In this document: positions 1 through 11,873 of the stretch, in pieces | Position numbering within the stretch: position 1 is the stretch's first letter | Layout of the letters: every line of letters begins with the position of its first letter | Source: Maratus speciosus | Taxonomy: Eukaryota > Arthropoda > Arachnida > Araneae > Salticidae | Length of the DNA stretch: 64,000 nucleotides | Reading direction: 5' to 3' | NCBI GenBank assembly: GCA_963932465.1 | Contig: OZ010800.1 | Span: forward strand, 34,412,852 to 34,476,851 | Translations under genes and position numbers: made by a program | The notes under the pieces: generated by a model | Databases searched by the model: none | The model's input: the letters and a program-made list of their open reading frames with translations, nothing else | Told to the model about the DNA's origin: nothing

Positions 1-128
1 ATTTGTATAATTTGCCGAGTGGTTTGGCGATTTATATAATTTCGCAAAATTGGTCGACGGGATAACTAAGTAGTACCACTTATTTAATATAAAAAAAGCT
101 ATTTATCCATTTTTATAAAGTAATATTT

Positions 129-464
129 GCACAGATGTCCTATAACGCATCGGGTTTGGCGTGATTTTTTTCTGACGCCAATTTGGCAAAAATCTCGCTT
201 TCGAATATCAGTTACATATATATTTTGAAATTATTTGCTATTATTTTGAAAAGGAAATAAAAATAAATAAATAAAAGTATAGGCACAGAACTTTTTCACA
301 CAGTTTTTTCTAACGCCAATATCATATACAGAGCGGATACTTAACTGGCGCCAAAAGTGTCGTTATTTTGCTTGATATGGTAACCCGGATGTTGTTGTTT
401 ACGCTGTTGATGTATTTGCCAAATTGGCGTCGGACCAATATGAGGCGTATATGACATCTGTGCC
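129..464. mobile_element. Small inverted-repeat element (family G), copy 1
   Basis: The left end reads GCACAGATGTC and the right end GACATCTGTGC, so the termini are inverted repeats. The interior holds short TTGGCG/CGCCAA palindromes and the stretch GGTAACCCGGATGTTGTTG, which recurs in the neighbouring copy and near 60.2 kb. No coding capacity was seen. It is best read as a non-autonomous DNA transposon (MITE) of unknown superfamily. Confidence 0.6.
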
Positions 465-494
465 AAAGTTTAATTAATAACTATAGAACAAAAC

Positions 495-701
495 GGCACA
501 GATGTCATATTCACCTCATATTGGCGCGATTTTTTTCTGACACCAATTTCATATACGCAATGTATACTTAACCGGCGTCAAAGTGTCGTTATTTTGCTTG
601 ATATGGTAACCCGGATGTTGTTGTTTATACTGTTGATATTTTCGCCAAATCGGCGTCGAAAAAAAAAAAGGCCAATATGTTGCGAATATGACATCTGTGC
701 C
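495..701. mobile_element. Small inverted-repeat element (family G), copy 2
   Basis: The termini GGCACAGATGTCATATTC and GAATATGACATCTGTGCC are near-perfect inverted repeats. It shares its core (TTATTTTGCTTGATATGGTA) with the copy 30 bp upstream but is shorter. An A-rich tract (about 720-760) follows it. Non-autonomous MITE. Confidence 0.65.
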
Positions 702-1630
702 AACAAAACAGTTTAAAATTAAAATTAAATTAAATTAAAAAAAAAAAAAAAAAAAAAACGCAATTTATCAAATTACAACGACTATTTGGAAAACGATTTT
801 TTCGAAGACTAAAATTTAAGATATAAAAAATCGCACGGAGTTGATCCTACATTACGTACGCCATGAATTAAACATTAATAGTGTTATTACACGTAAAAAT
901 TGCACGCCAACAAAATCGCCTGCGACCCGTCAGATTTTATGAAACTTAAGTATTATCCACCTGAAACTTACGTAAATATCTAAGCATTTCATTGGCTGTT
1001 CGGGAAAAGGCTTTTCCATCGTCAGATTATCAAGAAATCTGAAGGCCAATTTTAAATGAAATTTCATTCTTAAACTTCTAAACATCCGACAATATTACTT
1101 TTTACACCGTCGGATAGAGAAAAAAATGTACTTTTAAATGCAATTTGTTTGAAAGCTGTATCTCAATTTGTTTCTGAGTTATTATTATTTTTTTTTTTTT
1201 TTGTAGTTTTTATTACTTTTTTGTCATAGTGGCAAGAGAAGGTATCCATCGTTGTTGAAATTAAAGGGAAATACAGATTACTGTATAGACCAATCAGGAA
1301 ACGAATAAAATACAGATTAAACCAATGAAAACCTTCAGATATACTTTTGATTTCCCATCCTGACGAGAACAATAACCATTTTTCCAAATGGTTAAACCTG
1401 ATGATGATACATCCAGTTAATTTTTAAATGAGTTCGTCTTAATGCAGTAGTTATTAAAAAAATAGACATATTAAACAAAAATATGATTTGCCGAACAAAT
1501 TAAAAAAACAAATTAATTTCCTACATTATCTAAGCTCGAAAAGGGGCAGATATTAAGATATTTATTACAGTTAGTTCTACACTTAATGTTAAATTTTTGT
1601 AACATTAAGAGTTAAACCAAGTGAAAAAAA

Positions 1631-1913
1631 AAAATGAAATTCAAACTATATGATACTTAAACACCCTACAAACATAGATTCCGTTCAAATGAAATCAAAA
1701 TAAACCTTACATTCTTTTAGGAAGGTTTGTATTTTAGATGTGCCTAATCGTTTGTTTTCACCTACCGTAAACATAATACAAAATCAACAATTCAAATATT
1801 TGCAACTTAAATTTGGAAAAAGTCTAAGATTTATTTCGATTTTATTTGAACGGAATCTAAGTTTTTAGGGGGTTTAAGTATCATATTGTTTGAATTTCAT
1901 TTTTATTCAATTC
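1631..1913. mobile_element. Nested foldback MITE
   Basis: Two arms of about 85 bp are reverse complements; both contain TAGATTCCGTTCAAAT and ATGATACTTAAAC in inverted orientation around a loop of about 115 bp. It sits inside the larger foldback at 1471-2670. Non-coding. Confidence 0.6.
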
Positions 1914-2105
1914 CTACTATTAGCTCACACTCTCCCTATATTTAATTATTTATTTATATATTTATCTTGTTCAAATTTTCAATCGTTAATAAAATACTCA
2001 TTATTCATCCTATCAAGTTGAAATAAATTTTTTTAAACTTGTACTGGATGACAGCTGATGTTAATACAGTTTTTTTCAAATATTAATTAATTAATTAAAT
2101 TTTAA

Positions 2106-2510
2106 TTAATTAATTTTAGTTTTGCATGGGAAACAAAATGGCGGCCATTGGTTGTTGAAGATCAATTAAAGTATTTTCAATAAGGGGTTACCATAGAGGA
2201 ACCCTGTTCTAGCGCAAAATACCGCCAAGTTTGTTGCCAACTTGGCGATATATCGCCAAATTTGGCGGCCAAAATGAGTCGCCAAAAGTGACGCCAACTT
2301 GGCGATATCTCTAATATTTCGCAAAATTCCCATAAGGTTCCATTGTAAACCTACTTGCTTATAGGAAATCAACAAATTGAGATATTTTATTGCAAAAAAA
2401 AAAAAAAAAAAAAACTAATATTAACTTAAGGGATTATATTAAATTTTTCTTTGATGACCTAAGTAGGAATTGACTTTAAAAACAAAATTTTAATATTACT
2501 TGTTTTTAAT
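2106..2510. repeat. Interspersed repeat P, copy 1 (CGCCAA palindromes)
   Basis: This segment matches 6720-7115 over about 400 bp. It contains several TTGGCG/CGCCAA palindromes and the stretch GGAAACAAAATGGCGGCCAT, which has the core of a YY1/Pho-type site (AAAATGGCGGC). A run of A (about 2395-2414) interrupts it. No coding capacity is evident. Confidence 0.6.
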
Positions 2511-2693
2511 GTTCACTTGGTTTAACTAATTTGTTGCAAAAATTTAACATTAAGTGTAGAACTCTCTGAATGAAATATCTTAATATCTACTTTTTCTCGG
2601 GCTTATATAATGTAGGAAATAAATTTGTTTTGTTTTTTAATTTGTTCGGCAAATTATGTTTTTGTTTAATTTTAATGTAAGTAAACAAATTAC

Positions 2694-3067
2694 CTTAATG
2701 CTACTTCGTTTCTCTTCAAGTTTTTGTAAAAAAAGAATTCCTTCAAAAACATTTTTAGCCACGTTAACATCAGGATCTAACAAATATACGGTACTAATAC
2801 TAAATCTCTGGAGCATTCTTCCCGTCAAGTACTTGAAATTTAGAGTAATTCTGGAACTTTAGAAAATCTACCGGGCCTTCAGCGAACACCATTACACTTG
2901 GGAATTTCACCACATAAGCAATACTCTGCTGTGCATTTTACTCCAGTTTCAATGTCTGATAAAGGTGCTGCTTCTATAGCAGCATTTTCTTTTGAAATGG
3001 CATAGTTTGCACGAATAATTAAATAAATAAATAAAATAAAGCAAACTTGAAAAAAATACTGCAACAT
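2694..3067 (-). CDS. Possible 5' fragment of a second Toll-like receptor gene (signal peptide plus first LRR)
   Basis: From an ATG at 3067 the minus strand encodes a good signal peptide (MLQYFFQVCFILFIYL...) and a short acidic stretch ending VKCTAE. A second open stretch, 2850-2694, encodes an LRR-like segment (DPDVNVAKNVFEGILFLQKL) and ends at a good donor, AAG|GTAATT. Removing a small intron (2924-2851, GT...TTCCAG) joins the two in frame. Without splicing the first frame stops at 2879. The cysteine followed by an LRR resembles the start of arthropod Toll ectodomains. It lies about 19 kb downstream of the Toll stop at 22408 on the same strand, which suggests a tandem gene continuing off the left edge. 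A pseudogene fragment is the main alternative. Confidence 0.4.
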
Positions 3068-3069
3068 TT

Positions 3070-5655
3070 TTAGAAGATAGTTTTTATCTGATATCCTAGA
3101 TGAATAGTTATTAGATGATAATTTCTCGGTAATTTTCCTTAAAATTAAAATATCTTAGGTACACTTATTGGAATGCTGATTATACTTTTTTAAAAAAAGC
3201 AATGAGGAAATGAAATTATTTGAAATTTATTATCTATATGAAATTATTATCTATATTTTGCGCTCATTTTTGCATACAAAATAAAATTTTCTACTTTTTT
3301 TTTTCTTTTTCAGAAAATGTTTAATTTCGAATGTTATTTAGAAAAATACTCAGAAACAATTGGAGATTTGCATTCTAAATATTAAAATTGATTATGAAAT
3401 TTAAAATTTTCTTTAGTTTGTTCGCTGACTGCTCTGATTTTTCAACAAATTATTTACAAAATGATATTACCAAAAATAATTTACTACTAGTTATTCACAG
3501 ATATTTTATTTTAGATACCTATATACCAATAACTTTATAACTGAATATTCCATTTATTTATCTGCTTTTTTTTTCGAGAACTTAATTTCTACACTTCAGT
3601 CCTCATTTCAGTCTTATCTCTTAAATAATCAATCAGTTTGAATTAATAAAGAAGTAAAACCAAATTAAAAAAAATCAGTAAAATAAAAAATCATTTGTCT
3701 TTAACGAAAAAACTAATACAGTACCCAAAATATATTTTTTTTTTTTCTGCCGAAGTTTTCAGTTACTAAATTCATTTCAGTTTCACAATTACGATTTTTC
3801 AATTATTATTTTTTATAAAGAATATTTATCTGAATAATCGAATGGAACATGTTTCTTCTTTAAGTAAGCATGAATTAACGTCATTTTTTACATTTTCTGC
3901 ACAGTCTTATTTCAGCATAAAGTATTTCTCTGCTTTTTGTTACAAAATTTCAAAGAGGGAAATCGCATCTCATTTTTCGTTCAAAAATAAAGTAAAATGA
4001 GTTGTATATCGTGTAAATTTCACAGATTCGTTAAGACATGACTTTTGCTATTCTTGCTGATACACACTACTTGTATTCATGAATAATATTTTCGTCAACA
4101 ATCCTGGCCATTTCAAGAGAATCTCAGATAGTTCCGTTGAACTTAATACTTTTAAATGATCTATTCTAATGTAATATCATTTATATTATACTCAGTTTCC
4201 AATTTCAGTTTATTTTAAAATCATTTAACATGGGCGCGTATGCAATTTGTCTTTACTTTATCATAAAGTCATATAACTAAATCAATTTCTAGAAAACAAA
4301 AATTAAAGCATATAGCCACATAATTTTTTTTTTAATAAATTTTAAATTTTTGAAACGGTTATCGTTTATGTAAATCAGACTCTTTAGAAATTTTTACTCG
4401 AAACGGAAATGTCGTCGCAAAAGATTATTAAAAATCTGCATTACCTTCCAATTTTAATTTTCAAAATACTTGTCTTAACAATATTTTTAAAGCAACGACC
4501 AGTGTGGTAAGGATGTATCTCGTTGTGCGGTTGAAATCGCATTACCGCTACACACTTGTAACTTGATTAGAAATTGCTGTAAAATATGATAGTATTGCAC
4601 ATTATGGGATGAATCTCATTGCACTCGCGACATTAAATTGTAATTTCAACAGTTAGCTTTTTTTTTGTCAACAATATTCGACTGGGCCAAACGAATATAT
4701 ATTTACAGAACGGTGTGAGATAAATTACTGTGTGAGCTCAATAATTTCAATCTTCAAAAAAAGAAGCGTTTTGCTTTCACTTTATGTTTATCCGGATGCA
4801 TGTGATAAGATTGATTGCATCCATCAAGTTTCTTTCAAAAACGGATACCAGTCACTGTCAGGTGATACTTTGCTTTACATTTTCATTTAAGTTACACCAT
4901 TGCCTCATGCTGTGTTTTATGAAAACAGGAATTTACAGTTCCGGGAAGTGCAGGTGTGATTTGGAACAGATGGAAAAAAACTCAGATCCTGAGAGTAAAA
5001 AAAATCAAAATGATATTTTTTTAAAAAGAAACGATTGCTATAAGCAGTTTCACATTATTAATCACTTAACATTTTCGGAATTTTCTTTCGCTTAAAGTAC
5101 TCTTTATACATACGGAAATCATATTTTATTACTTAAGAAATGATACAAAAAATGAAAGGGTAATTTCGAATCTATGCAGGTTGTCCACTCTCAACGGTGT
5201 CCAGCGGCTAATTCCTAAACCGTTAGGCATAGGCATATACTTACAATTAGAAAAATATTTTAAATAAAGTAAAGATGCATTCTAAAATGAATTTGTGTCA
5301 ATAAAAAAAATTATTAAAATATTACGGAATTTAAATTTTTATACGGCTCCCTAGTCCAATAAGTTATATTTAGTAAAAATATGCTATTACACTAAGAAGT
5401 AACTTAACTTTTTTTAATGTTACAAAATATACATTTATTCAGAAACAGTCATGATAATTTCTTTCCAACATCATCATAAAGTTACAAACCTAAATTCAGC
5501 ATTAATTTTCTTGTAAAAATAATAGCTAAGATATATCTTATACAAAGCCCCTTGCAAAACAGCAGCCAATCATTTTATCCTATGAATTGATCACCCATAT
5601 CGACAGTTCCAAACGCTGGAAAAAGTCAAATTTAAGGGCTTCTATATCATAGTAC
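3070..5655. other. No recognisable gene
   Basis: The stretch is AT-rich with short homopolymers. A 103-codon open frame on the plus strand (4784-5095) has no recognisable domain and no supporting splice or promoter context, so it is not called as a gene. Confidence 0.5.
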
Positions 5656-5659
5656 ACTG

Positions 5660-8074
5660 TACAGTCGTGGAAAAAAAGAAAACATTTCTTACTAACTCTG
5701 CAAAAAATTATCGTAGAAGAAAATTACTGGTATCACGCGGTTGGAAAAAAGTCTAGTTTTAAATGATGTATATAAAATTTGCTTAGGGGGGCATGTATAT
5801 ATTAAAACGAACCATAACTTTGATTTTACTTAACCATCAAACGTAGTATAGGTTAAGTCTTGTAAAATCGTTTAATCGTTTCTGTCTAATCGTTCTTGTT
5901 TAATCGTTTTAAAAATCGAAAAAAAAAATTTGACGGATTTACACGTTTCAAACACTGGAGATTCCGCAAAGCATATTTTTAGAAAAAAAAATTGTCCGTC
6001 CGTCTGTATGTGTGCCGGTGTGTGTGTCTGTAATCGCTCTATCTCCCGAACAAATTGAGATAGAGACTTGAAATTCGGTGTGTACTTAGAAAGTAATAAT
6101 GGAAAGAAGTCTATTGAATATCAGTAACCTCGATTATCCGGAATTATTTTTTTCGGACTCTCGAAATATTCGTTTTGATAAAAGGTATACAAAAATTTTC
6201 GAAATTGTTTATTTGAAGGAGTGAATATAAAAGACATTAAAAAAAAACATAAATTTTGCATCAGGAATGAACTTGATCGGATAATTAGTTGCCGAGATAT
6301 TTGTAATCCTATTTTTCACACTCTTCGATTTTTCATGACCCTGTATTTCATTCAAATTTCAATTTAAAGATATATTTTAATTGGAAATGAGACGCTTAAT
6401 CCGACGCAGTAAACTGTTAGTTAATATGATTCTAATTCTTCGAGTTGTAAGGATGTTTCTTTTATGCAATTAGGTACTACTCGATTATACCGCCGACCAA
6501 AAAACTATCGCCAAACTATAAGATTAAATGCCAATAATGACTTATCGTAAATGTCAAGCATCTAATGCATCTGCATACCTGTAAGGGGGATTACCAAAAG
6601 GGGGATTACCAAAAGGGGGACCCTGTTCTGTCGCCAAATGCCGCCAAGTTTGTCGCCAACTTGGCGGTATATCGCCAAATTTGATTTATAATATTTAACA
6701 ATATTAAATTTTAATCAATTAATTTTAGTTTTATATGGGAAACAAAATAGCGGCCATTGGTTATTGAACAGCATTTAATTCATCTTCATATCTATAAGGG
6801 GGGTTACCATAGGGGAACCCTGTTCTGTCGCCAAATACCGCCAAGCTTGTCGCCAACTTGGCGATATATTGCCAAATTTGGCTACCAAAATGAGTCGCCA
6901 AAAGTGACGCCAACTTGGCGAAATCTCCAATATTTCGCCAAATTCCCATAGACTTCCATTGTAAACCTACTTGCTTATAGAAAATCAACAAATTGAGATA
7001 TTTTAATGCAACATAAACTAATATTAGCTTAAGGGATAATATTAATTTTTTCTTTGATGACCTATATAGGAATAGACTTAAAAAACAAAATTTTTATATT
7101 GCTTGTTTTCATATTTTATATTATGTATATCCATGATGTGTAAGTATTATGGTGGCCCCCAAAGACTAGTTTTCAATAGCAGTACACAATTCTGACTGGA
7201 TAACCGAACTCTACACTCTTCAATAACACTAAAAAACAATTTGTATGTAATTCATACGATAAGTTTCCGACAAATTAATTATTTTAAAACGAGTGTATTT
7301 TAGGAGCTGTATCCAAATTGAAGTTCGGTACTCGATTGTTGACCGGGAGAGCCCCCTTCTTGATCAAGACATCTTAAGGGCCACTCAATCAGTCATTGAA
7401 GACTGCTAGATTATAGAATAGAATAAGAAATTTCAAAATATCAAGTCACTTCTATCATAGACGACCTCTTAAATCATCATTTTGTCGTTTTTTAAGCATC
7501 ATTTGAAAACTATTTGGACGAAAAATGTGAAATTCTGTATTTCCATAAAGCAGGACTTTATAAATCTAAATCTATCAAAAAAATTGTAGGTTGAAATTCA
7601 TAATTTTTTCGAATATTAATTTCATAATACATAATTCACATCATAAAATTATAAAAATTGCAAATTCAACGTATTTATGTTTGGGTATTTTAGTATTATT
7701 GCTACACAAAAAATTAACACATTAGGAGTATAATTTCAGGAGATATGAATGAAAATATGAAAATGTAATTTAACAATAGAAGAACTAAATTCTGAATGGT
7801 TATAATTCAAATACCTATCATTCAAATGACTTGAAATTTGGTGTCTAGGCATAGTTTGAACCGATGATTTGGAATATCTTGTTAAAATCGGGTATTGCTA
7901 TCGAAATAAATGAAGTTTGGGTTCGTTTTAATATGTAGATGGCCTCTAAGCAAATTTTGTATACATCATTTAAAAGTAGACTTTAGTTTCAATCGTTCGA
8001 TACCAAAAACTTTCTTGTACGATAATTTGCTGTGGAGTTAGTAGGGGGTGTTTACTTTTTTTTCCACGACTGTA
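5660..8074. mobile_element. Tc1/mariner-type element T, copy 1, interrupted by other repeats
   Basis: The terminal inverted repeats are about 150 bp long, start TACAGTCGTGGAAAAAAAG and end with the reverse complement at 8074. The flanking TA fits Tc1/mariner target duplication. Segments at 5660-5830 and 7140-8074 match the complete copy at 27692-28802. The middle holds unrelated material: a region with a CTGT/GTGT microsatellite (about 5990-6035) and repeat P at 6590-7115. No transposase reading frame survives. Confidence 0.7.
6590..7115. repeat. Interspersed repeat P, copy 2 with a partial tandem copy
   Basis: The segment 6720-7115 aligns with 2106-2510. It is preceded at 6590-6690 by a second partial copy of the same TTACC...CCCTGTTCTGTCGCC stretch. 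The YY1-like core of copy 1 is changed here to AAAATAGCGGC. The segment lies inside the Tc1-type element at 5660-8074. Confidence 0.6.
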
Positions 8075-8794
8075 TACAAGAAGGAAACATTTGCAACTCT
8101 TTTTTTATGTATTCCACGTACCATAATATATTTAAAGTATAATTTCTAAAGGATGTTATAGCACAGTATAATATATCATTTTTACATAGTATACCTTCGT
8201 TACAATACGTTTATTTGACGAAAATTTGAGTATTTTACTCCGAACTAGACTCGAATTTCGTCCGAAACTTCTATGAAGCTATTTTAACTAAATTTCTAAC
8301 AGACTAACTTTTCACTGTGTAAATTATAACTATGATGGAGAAGTAGTAGTAATGGCCTCGTGCCCAACTATGTACCGCTGAAGCGGGCACTAAATAGTTT
8401 TTCTTAATATAACTGGGAATTCATATGGTTTCATTTATCAAAATACCACGCACTTCCATCCCTTTTCATAATTTCATTACAATTCACACAGCTCAATAAA
8501 AGCCTGTTTAAAATTTCTTTACAATATTTTTCTTAAATTTTCATTTTCATTTTAATATATAGCTCTCTTGATATAGGCCTCTCCTGATGCACCTGAGACA
8601 CAGTTATTTCCAATTTTGTTAATTAAGTCGAGATGTTATTTAAAAATAACAAGTAAGGCTTATCAAAAATATGCTTTTTCTCTCTCCGGCGGCTCCGGTT
8701 GCTTTCGATTGGTTGGTTTCATAAAGTTTTCGCAGCAGTAATTGAATAAACCGCAGTACAATGGAATTCAATCTTTTGATGTTTCAAGAGTTAG

Positions 8795-9479
8795 TGTTTT
8801 CAACACTTTCTAACATAGTTGAAAAGTGTTTATGAATTCGGTTTGTCTGTTCGTCTTCCCGTCTGTCTGTCCGTCTGTCCGACTGCAGTGCAGTGGATAC
8901 ATGTTATTGGTTTTACTATGGCATATTCGGTAGTGAAAAGGAAGTCATGGTTCGTACGCCTCCCTGAATTTTGCAGACCAGAAAATTTTTCGGCACCAGT
9001 ATTTTCTTAGAGAAAATCTCTTCTTATAAGAAGACGAAATTTTGCGCGTTTAACTTAGATTTCTTTTTCTATAAAAAGATACTGGTAGTTTTCCTGGAAA
9101 AATAACGGTATCCGTACGAGCCATGGAAGTGTATAGATTTATGGTTCATTTACAGGACACTCAAAAAATTCCGTTACATTACTGTCTATGGGGGAAAATC
9201 GTTTGCCGTGTATTTTAATGATATTAAAGTATTTTAAACATATTAAAAGTGATATACGTCACTGAGGTGTACTACAAGGTTCTTATTATAGAATATGGTG
9301 TGCATAGAAATTATCAATTATTTACAGGGACACACAAAAGAATTTGGCTATAGAAGAAAATGACCATTAATTCACCTATTCAAGATTCCGAACAATAATT
9401 GCTGGAAGTGCATTTTCAATTGTGGTATGCGTTTTTGAATTTAACTATTTTTTACATATTACTTGGTCTGTATAAATTC
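8795..9479 (+). repeat. Dispersed repeat R, copy 1
   Basis: The start TAACATAGTTGAAAAGTGT is followed by a CTGT/GTCC microsatellite (about 8845-8882) and then by diverged units of about 170 bp that each contain a TTTACAGGGACACACAAAAG-like motif. It matches 22870-23560 and 34830-35965, both in the opposite orientation. The right side runs directly into the 37-bp satellite. The open frame over the microsatellite is a repeat artefact. Confidence 0.65.
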
Positions 9480-10080
9480 TATAGATCATTTGTACTATGC
9501 ATTATACATAAATATCCATAGATCATTTGTACTGTGCATTATACGTAAATATCCATAGATCATTTGTACTGTGCATTATACGCAAATATCCATAGATCAT
9601 TTGTACTATGCATTATACGTAAATATCCATAGATCATTTGTACTATGCATTATACGTAAATATCCATAGATCATTTGTACTGTGCATTATACGTAAATAT
9701 CCATAGATCATTTGTACTATGCATTATACATAAATATCCATAGATCATTTGTACTATGCATTATACATAAATATCCATAGATCATTTGTACTATGCATTA
9801 TACATAAATATCCATAGATCATTTGTACTATGCATTATGCATAAATATCCATAGATCATTTGTACTATGCATTATACATAAATATCCATAGATCATTTGT
9901 ACTATGCATTATACATAAATATCCATAGATCATTTGTACTATGCATTATACATAAATATCCATAGATCATTTGTACTATGCATTATACATAAATATCCAT
10001 AGATCATTTGTACTATGCATTATACATAAATATCCATAGATCATTTGTACTATGCATTATACATAAATATCCATAGATCA
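9480..10080. repeat. 37-bp tandem satellite, about 16 units
   Basis: The unit begins CATAGATCATTTGTACTATG and continues through CATTATACATAAATATC. Copies are almost identical and differ mainly at A/G positions (ACTATG versus ACTGTG; ACATAAA versus ACGTAAA). Each unit contains the palindrome ATGCAT. It directly abuts repeat R. The units are contiguous with no unique spacers, which excludes a CRISPR array. Confidence 0.9.
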
Positions 10081-10809
10081 TAAACAGGGCTGCAAACAAA
10101 ATCGTATATTTTAACTACTATTCGGGATAATAGCATAAATCGGGTTTTCAAATGGGCTATGCATTTTCGAAATCGTTCATTTAATAACTGTGTAGATAAT
10201 AACTTAGTAAAACTGTAAAGTTTTGTTATAGTATTCTGAATGCGTTGGAAAGTGTTTTATAATCTAAACTGAGCGCATGATTTTTCGTTCTTGTTCGAAT
10301 TAAATATGAATATTTTAGCATGAAGACTATGCACATGATTCCAAAACATTATATTTATTACTCAAGAAAATTTCAAAGAATTTATATGACAAGAATATAT
10401 TTTTTAAACGTTAAATAAAATAATAGAGCACGGATTACTGGGACTTTCATCACTAGAATTTGTAACAGTCATTACACTTGCTACTATTTTTGTGGAAATT
10501 AAAATTTTTTACAGCATTTACTGTATTTCTTTTCTTTATTAATTTTTGATTCCATTAGTTTCAATGTTTTTAGCGCGTAGTTCTGTTATGTCTGTTATAA
10601 GTTATCAGCACGATATTCTTTAAGTTTTAATGAAAACCTTTTATTTATAATATAGTTTCTAACAAATTTTGTATTTTTAAGCCAGAGTTTTTGTATATTT
10701 TTTGCTTTAGACTTTAAAAGGTATGGGGGAGGATGGGTCTGCTATTTAAGTTTTGAATGACATTATTGTTCAGAACACTAAAACATACACAATAACAATT
10801 TAAACAGCG

Positions 10810-11165
10810 ATATTGCCACTATTTCTGAATAGTAATTTCAACAAATGTCTTAAATTAGGTTCCAAGATCAGGTACCAGTCGAAATTTTCGACCAAGAACT
10901 CCATTAATCTTAATCAGTCATTTGTCGAAGAGCACTTGCATCTCCCCCCCCCCCCCCCTTCATGAATTTTTGCTTAACTGAGCCCTATCTTAATAACACA
11001 ACGTCTATAAACCATATCAATTCAAAACTATTTCCAAACCACATTAATATGTTAAATCTTGCCTGTGAAAATCTTATAGTTTATTTATCAGTAGTTATTA
11101 ACACTAGTTCGGAACAGTAATTTCACCAAATTTCTTGAATTAAGTTCCTACCTCAGGTACCAGTC

Positions 11166-11203
<38 letters not shown>

Positions 11204-11830
11204 AAGGACTCCAGTAGTCTTAATTAGTCATTTGTTGAGGGAGACATGCATCTCCCCTCCCTCACATCCGTCATTTATCGTTTTTTTGCTTAACTGAGCC
11301 CTAATAACTTAATTCTTATTACTCATATCACTTCGTAACTAATTTAAAATTACATTAATAATTATCAAATATCACAGTCTGACAGTTAATTTATCAGTAG
11401 CTTTTACCACTACTTCCGAATAGTAATTTCAGCAAATTTCTAAAATTAGGTTCTTAGATCATGTTTCAGACCAACTATTTGACCAAGGACTCCATTAGCC
11501 TGAATTAGGCATTTGTCGAAGAGCACTTACATCTACCTTCACCCCTACCCCCTTCATCGATTTGTGCTTAATTGAACCTTATCTTAATAACTCAACTTCT
11601 ATCACCCATATCTCTTCGAAACTACTTTCAGTAGTAGTTACCACTATTTCCGAATGGAAATTTTAGGAAATTCTTAAATTAAGTTACTAGCTTATGTACC
11701 AGACCAAATTTCTGATTACGGATTCCAGTATTCTTAATTAATCATTTGTCATAAAGCACTTGCTCCCCCTTTCCCCCTCCCTCATTTTCTTTCCATGGGA
11801 TTTTTCTCATATTTGAATTCCCACTCCCTC
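10810..11830. repeat. Tandem array of four diverged units of roughly 230-310 bp
   Basis: A motif of the type CCACTATTTCTGAATAGTAA followed by a GGTACCAG-like stretch starts at about 10815, 11101, 11408 and 11640. Each unit then carries GACCAAGGACTCCATTAG, TCATTTGTCGAAGAGCACTT and a C-rich patch (13 C at about 10946). Copies are well diverged, so the array is old. No coding potential. Confidence 0.65.
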
Positions 11831-11873
11831 AATCAACATACCTCCAGATAAGTTGAATAACGGAGTTTCATTA

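Larger units (their letters stand above)
1471..2670. mobile_element. 1.2-kb foldback element with about 165-bp inverted arms
   Basis: The left arm (about 1471-1636) and the right arm (about 2500-2670) are reverse complements with a few mismatches. The outer ends read TTAAACAAAAATATGATTTG and its diverged counterpart; both arms share TTTGCCGAACAAATTAAAAA and TTCTACACTTAATGTTAAAT. Two other repeats are nested between the arms. No transposase is visible. It lies just past the splice donor of the Toll-like fragment at 2694, so if that fragment is a real exon the element is intronic. Confidence 0.6.

Noticed and set aside
4784..5095. 103-codon plus-strand frame as a small gene
   Set aside because: No recognisable domain, no leader, and no promoter or splice support.
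8819..9010. Frame rich in SVRLPVCLSVCP as a cysteine-rich secreted protein
   Set aside because: The cysteines come from the CTGT/GTCC microsatellite of repeat R; the same artefact appears in frames at 23299-23532, 35692-35934 and 43854-44132.
9480..10080. Regular 37-bp repeats as a possible CRISPR array
   Set aside because: The units are contiguous with no unique spacers, the genome is eukaryotic, and no cas-like genes are present.
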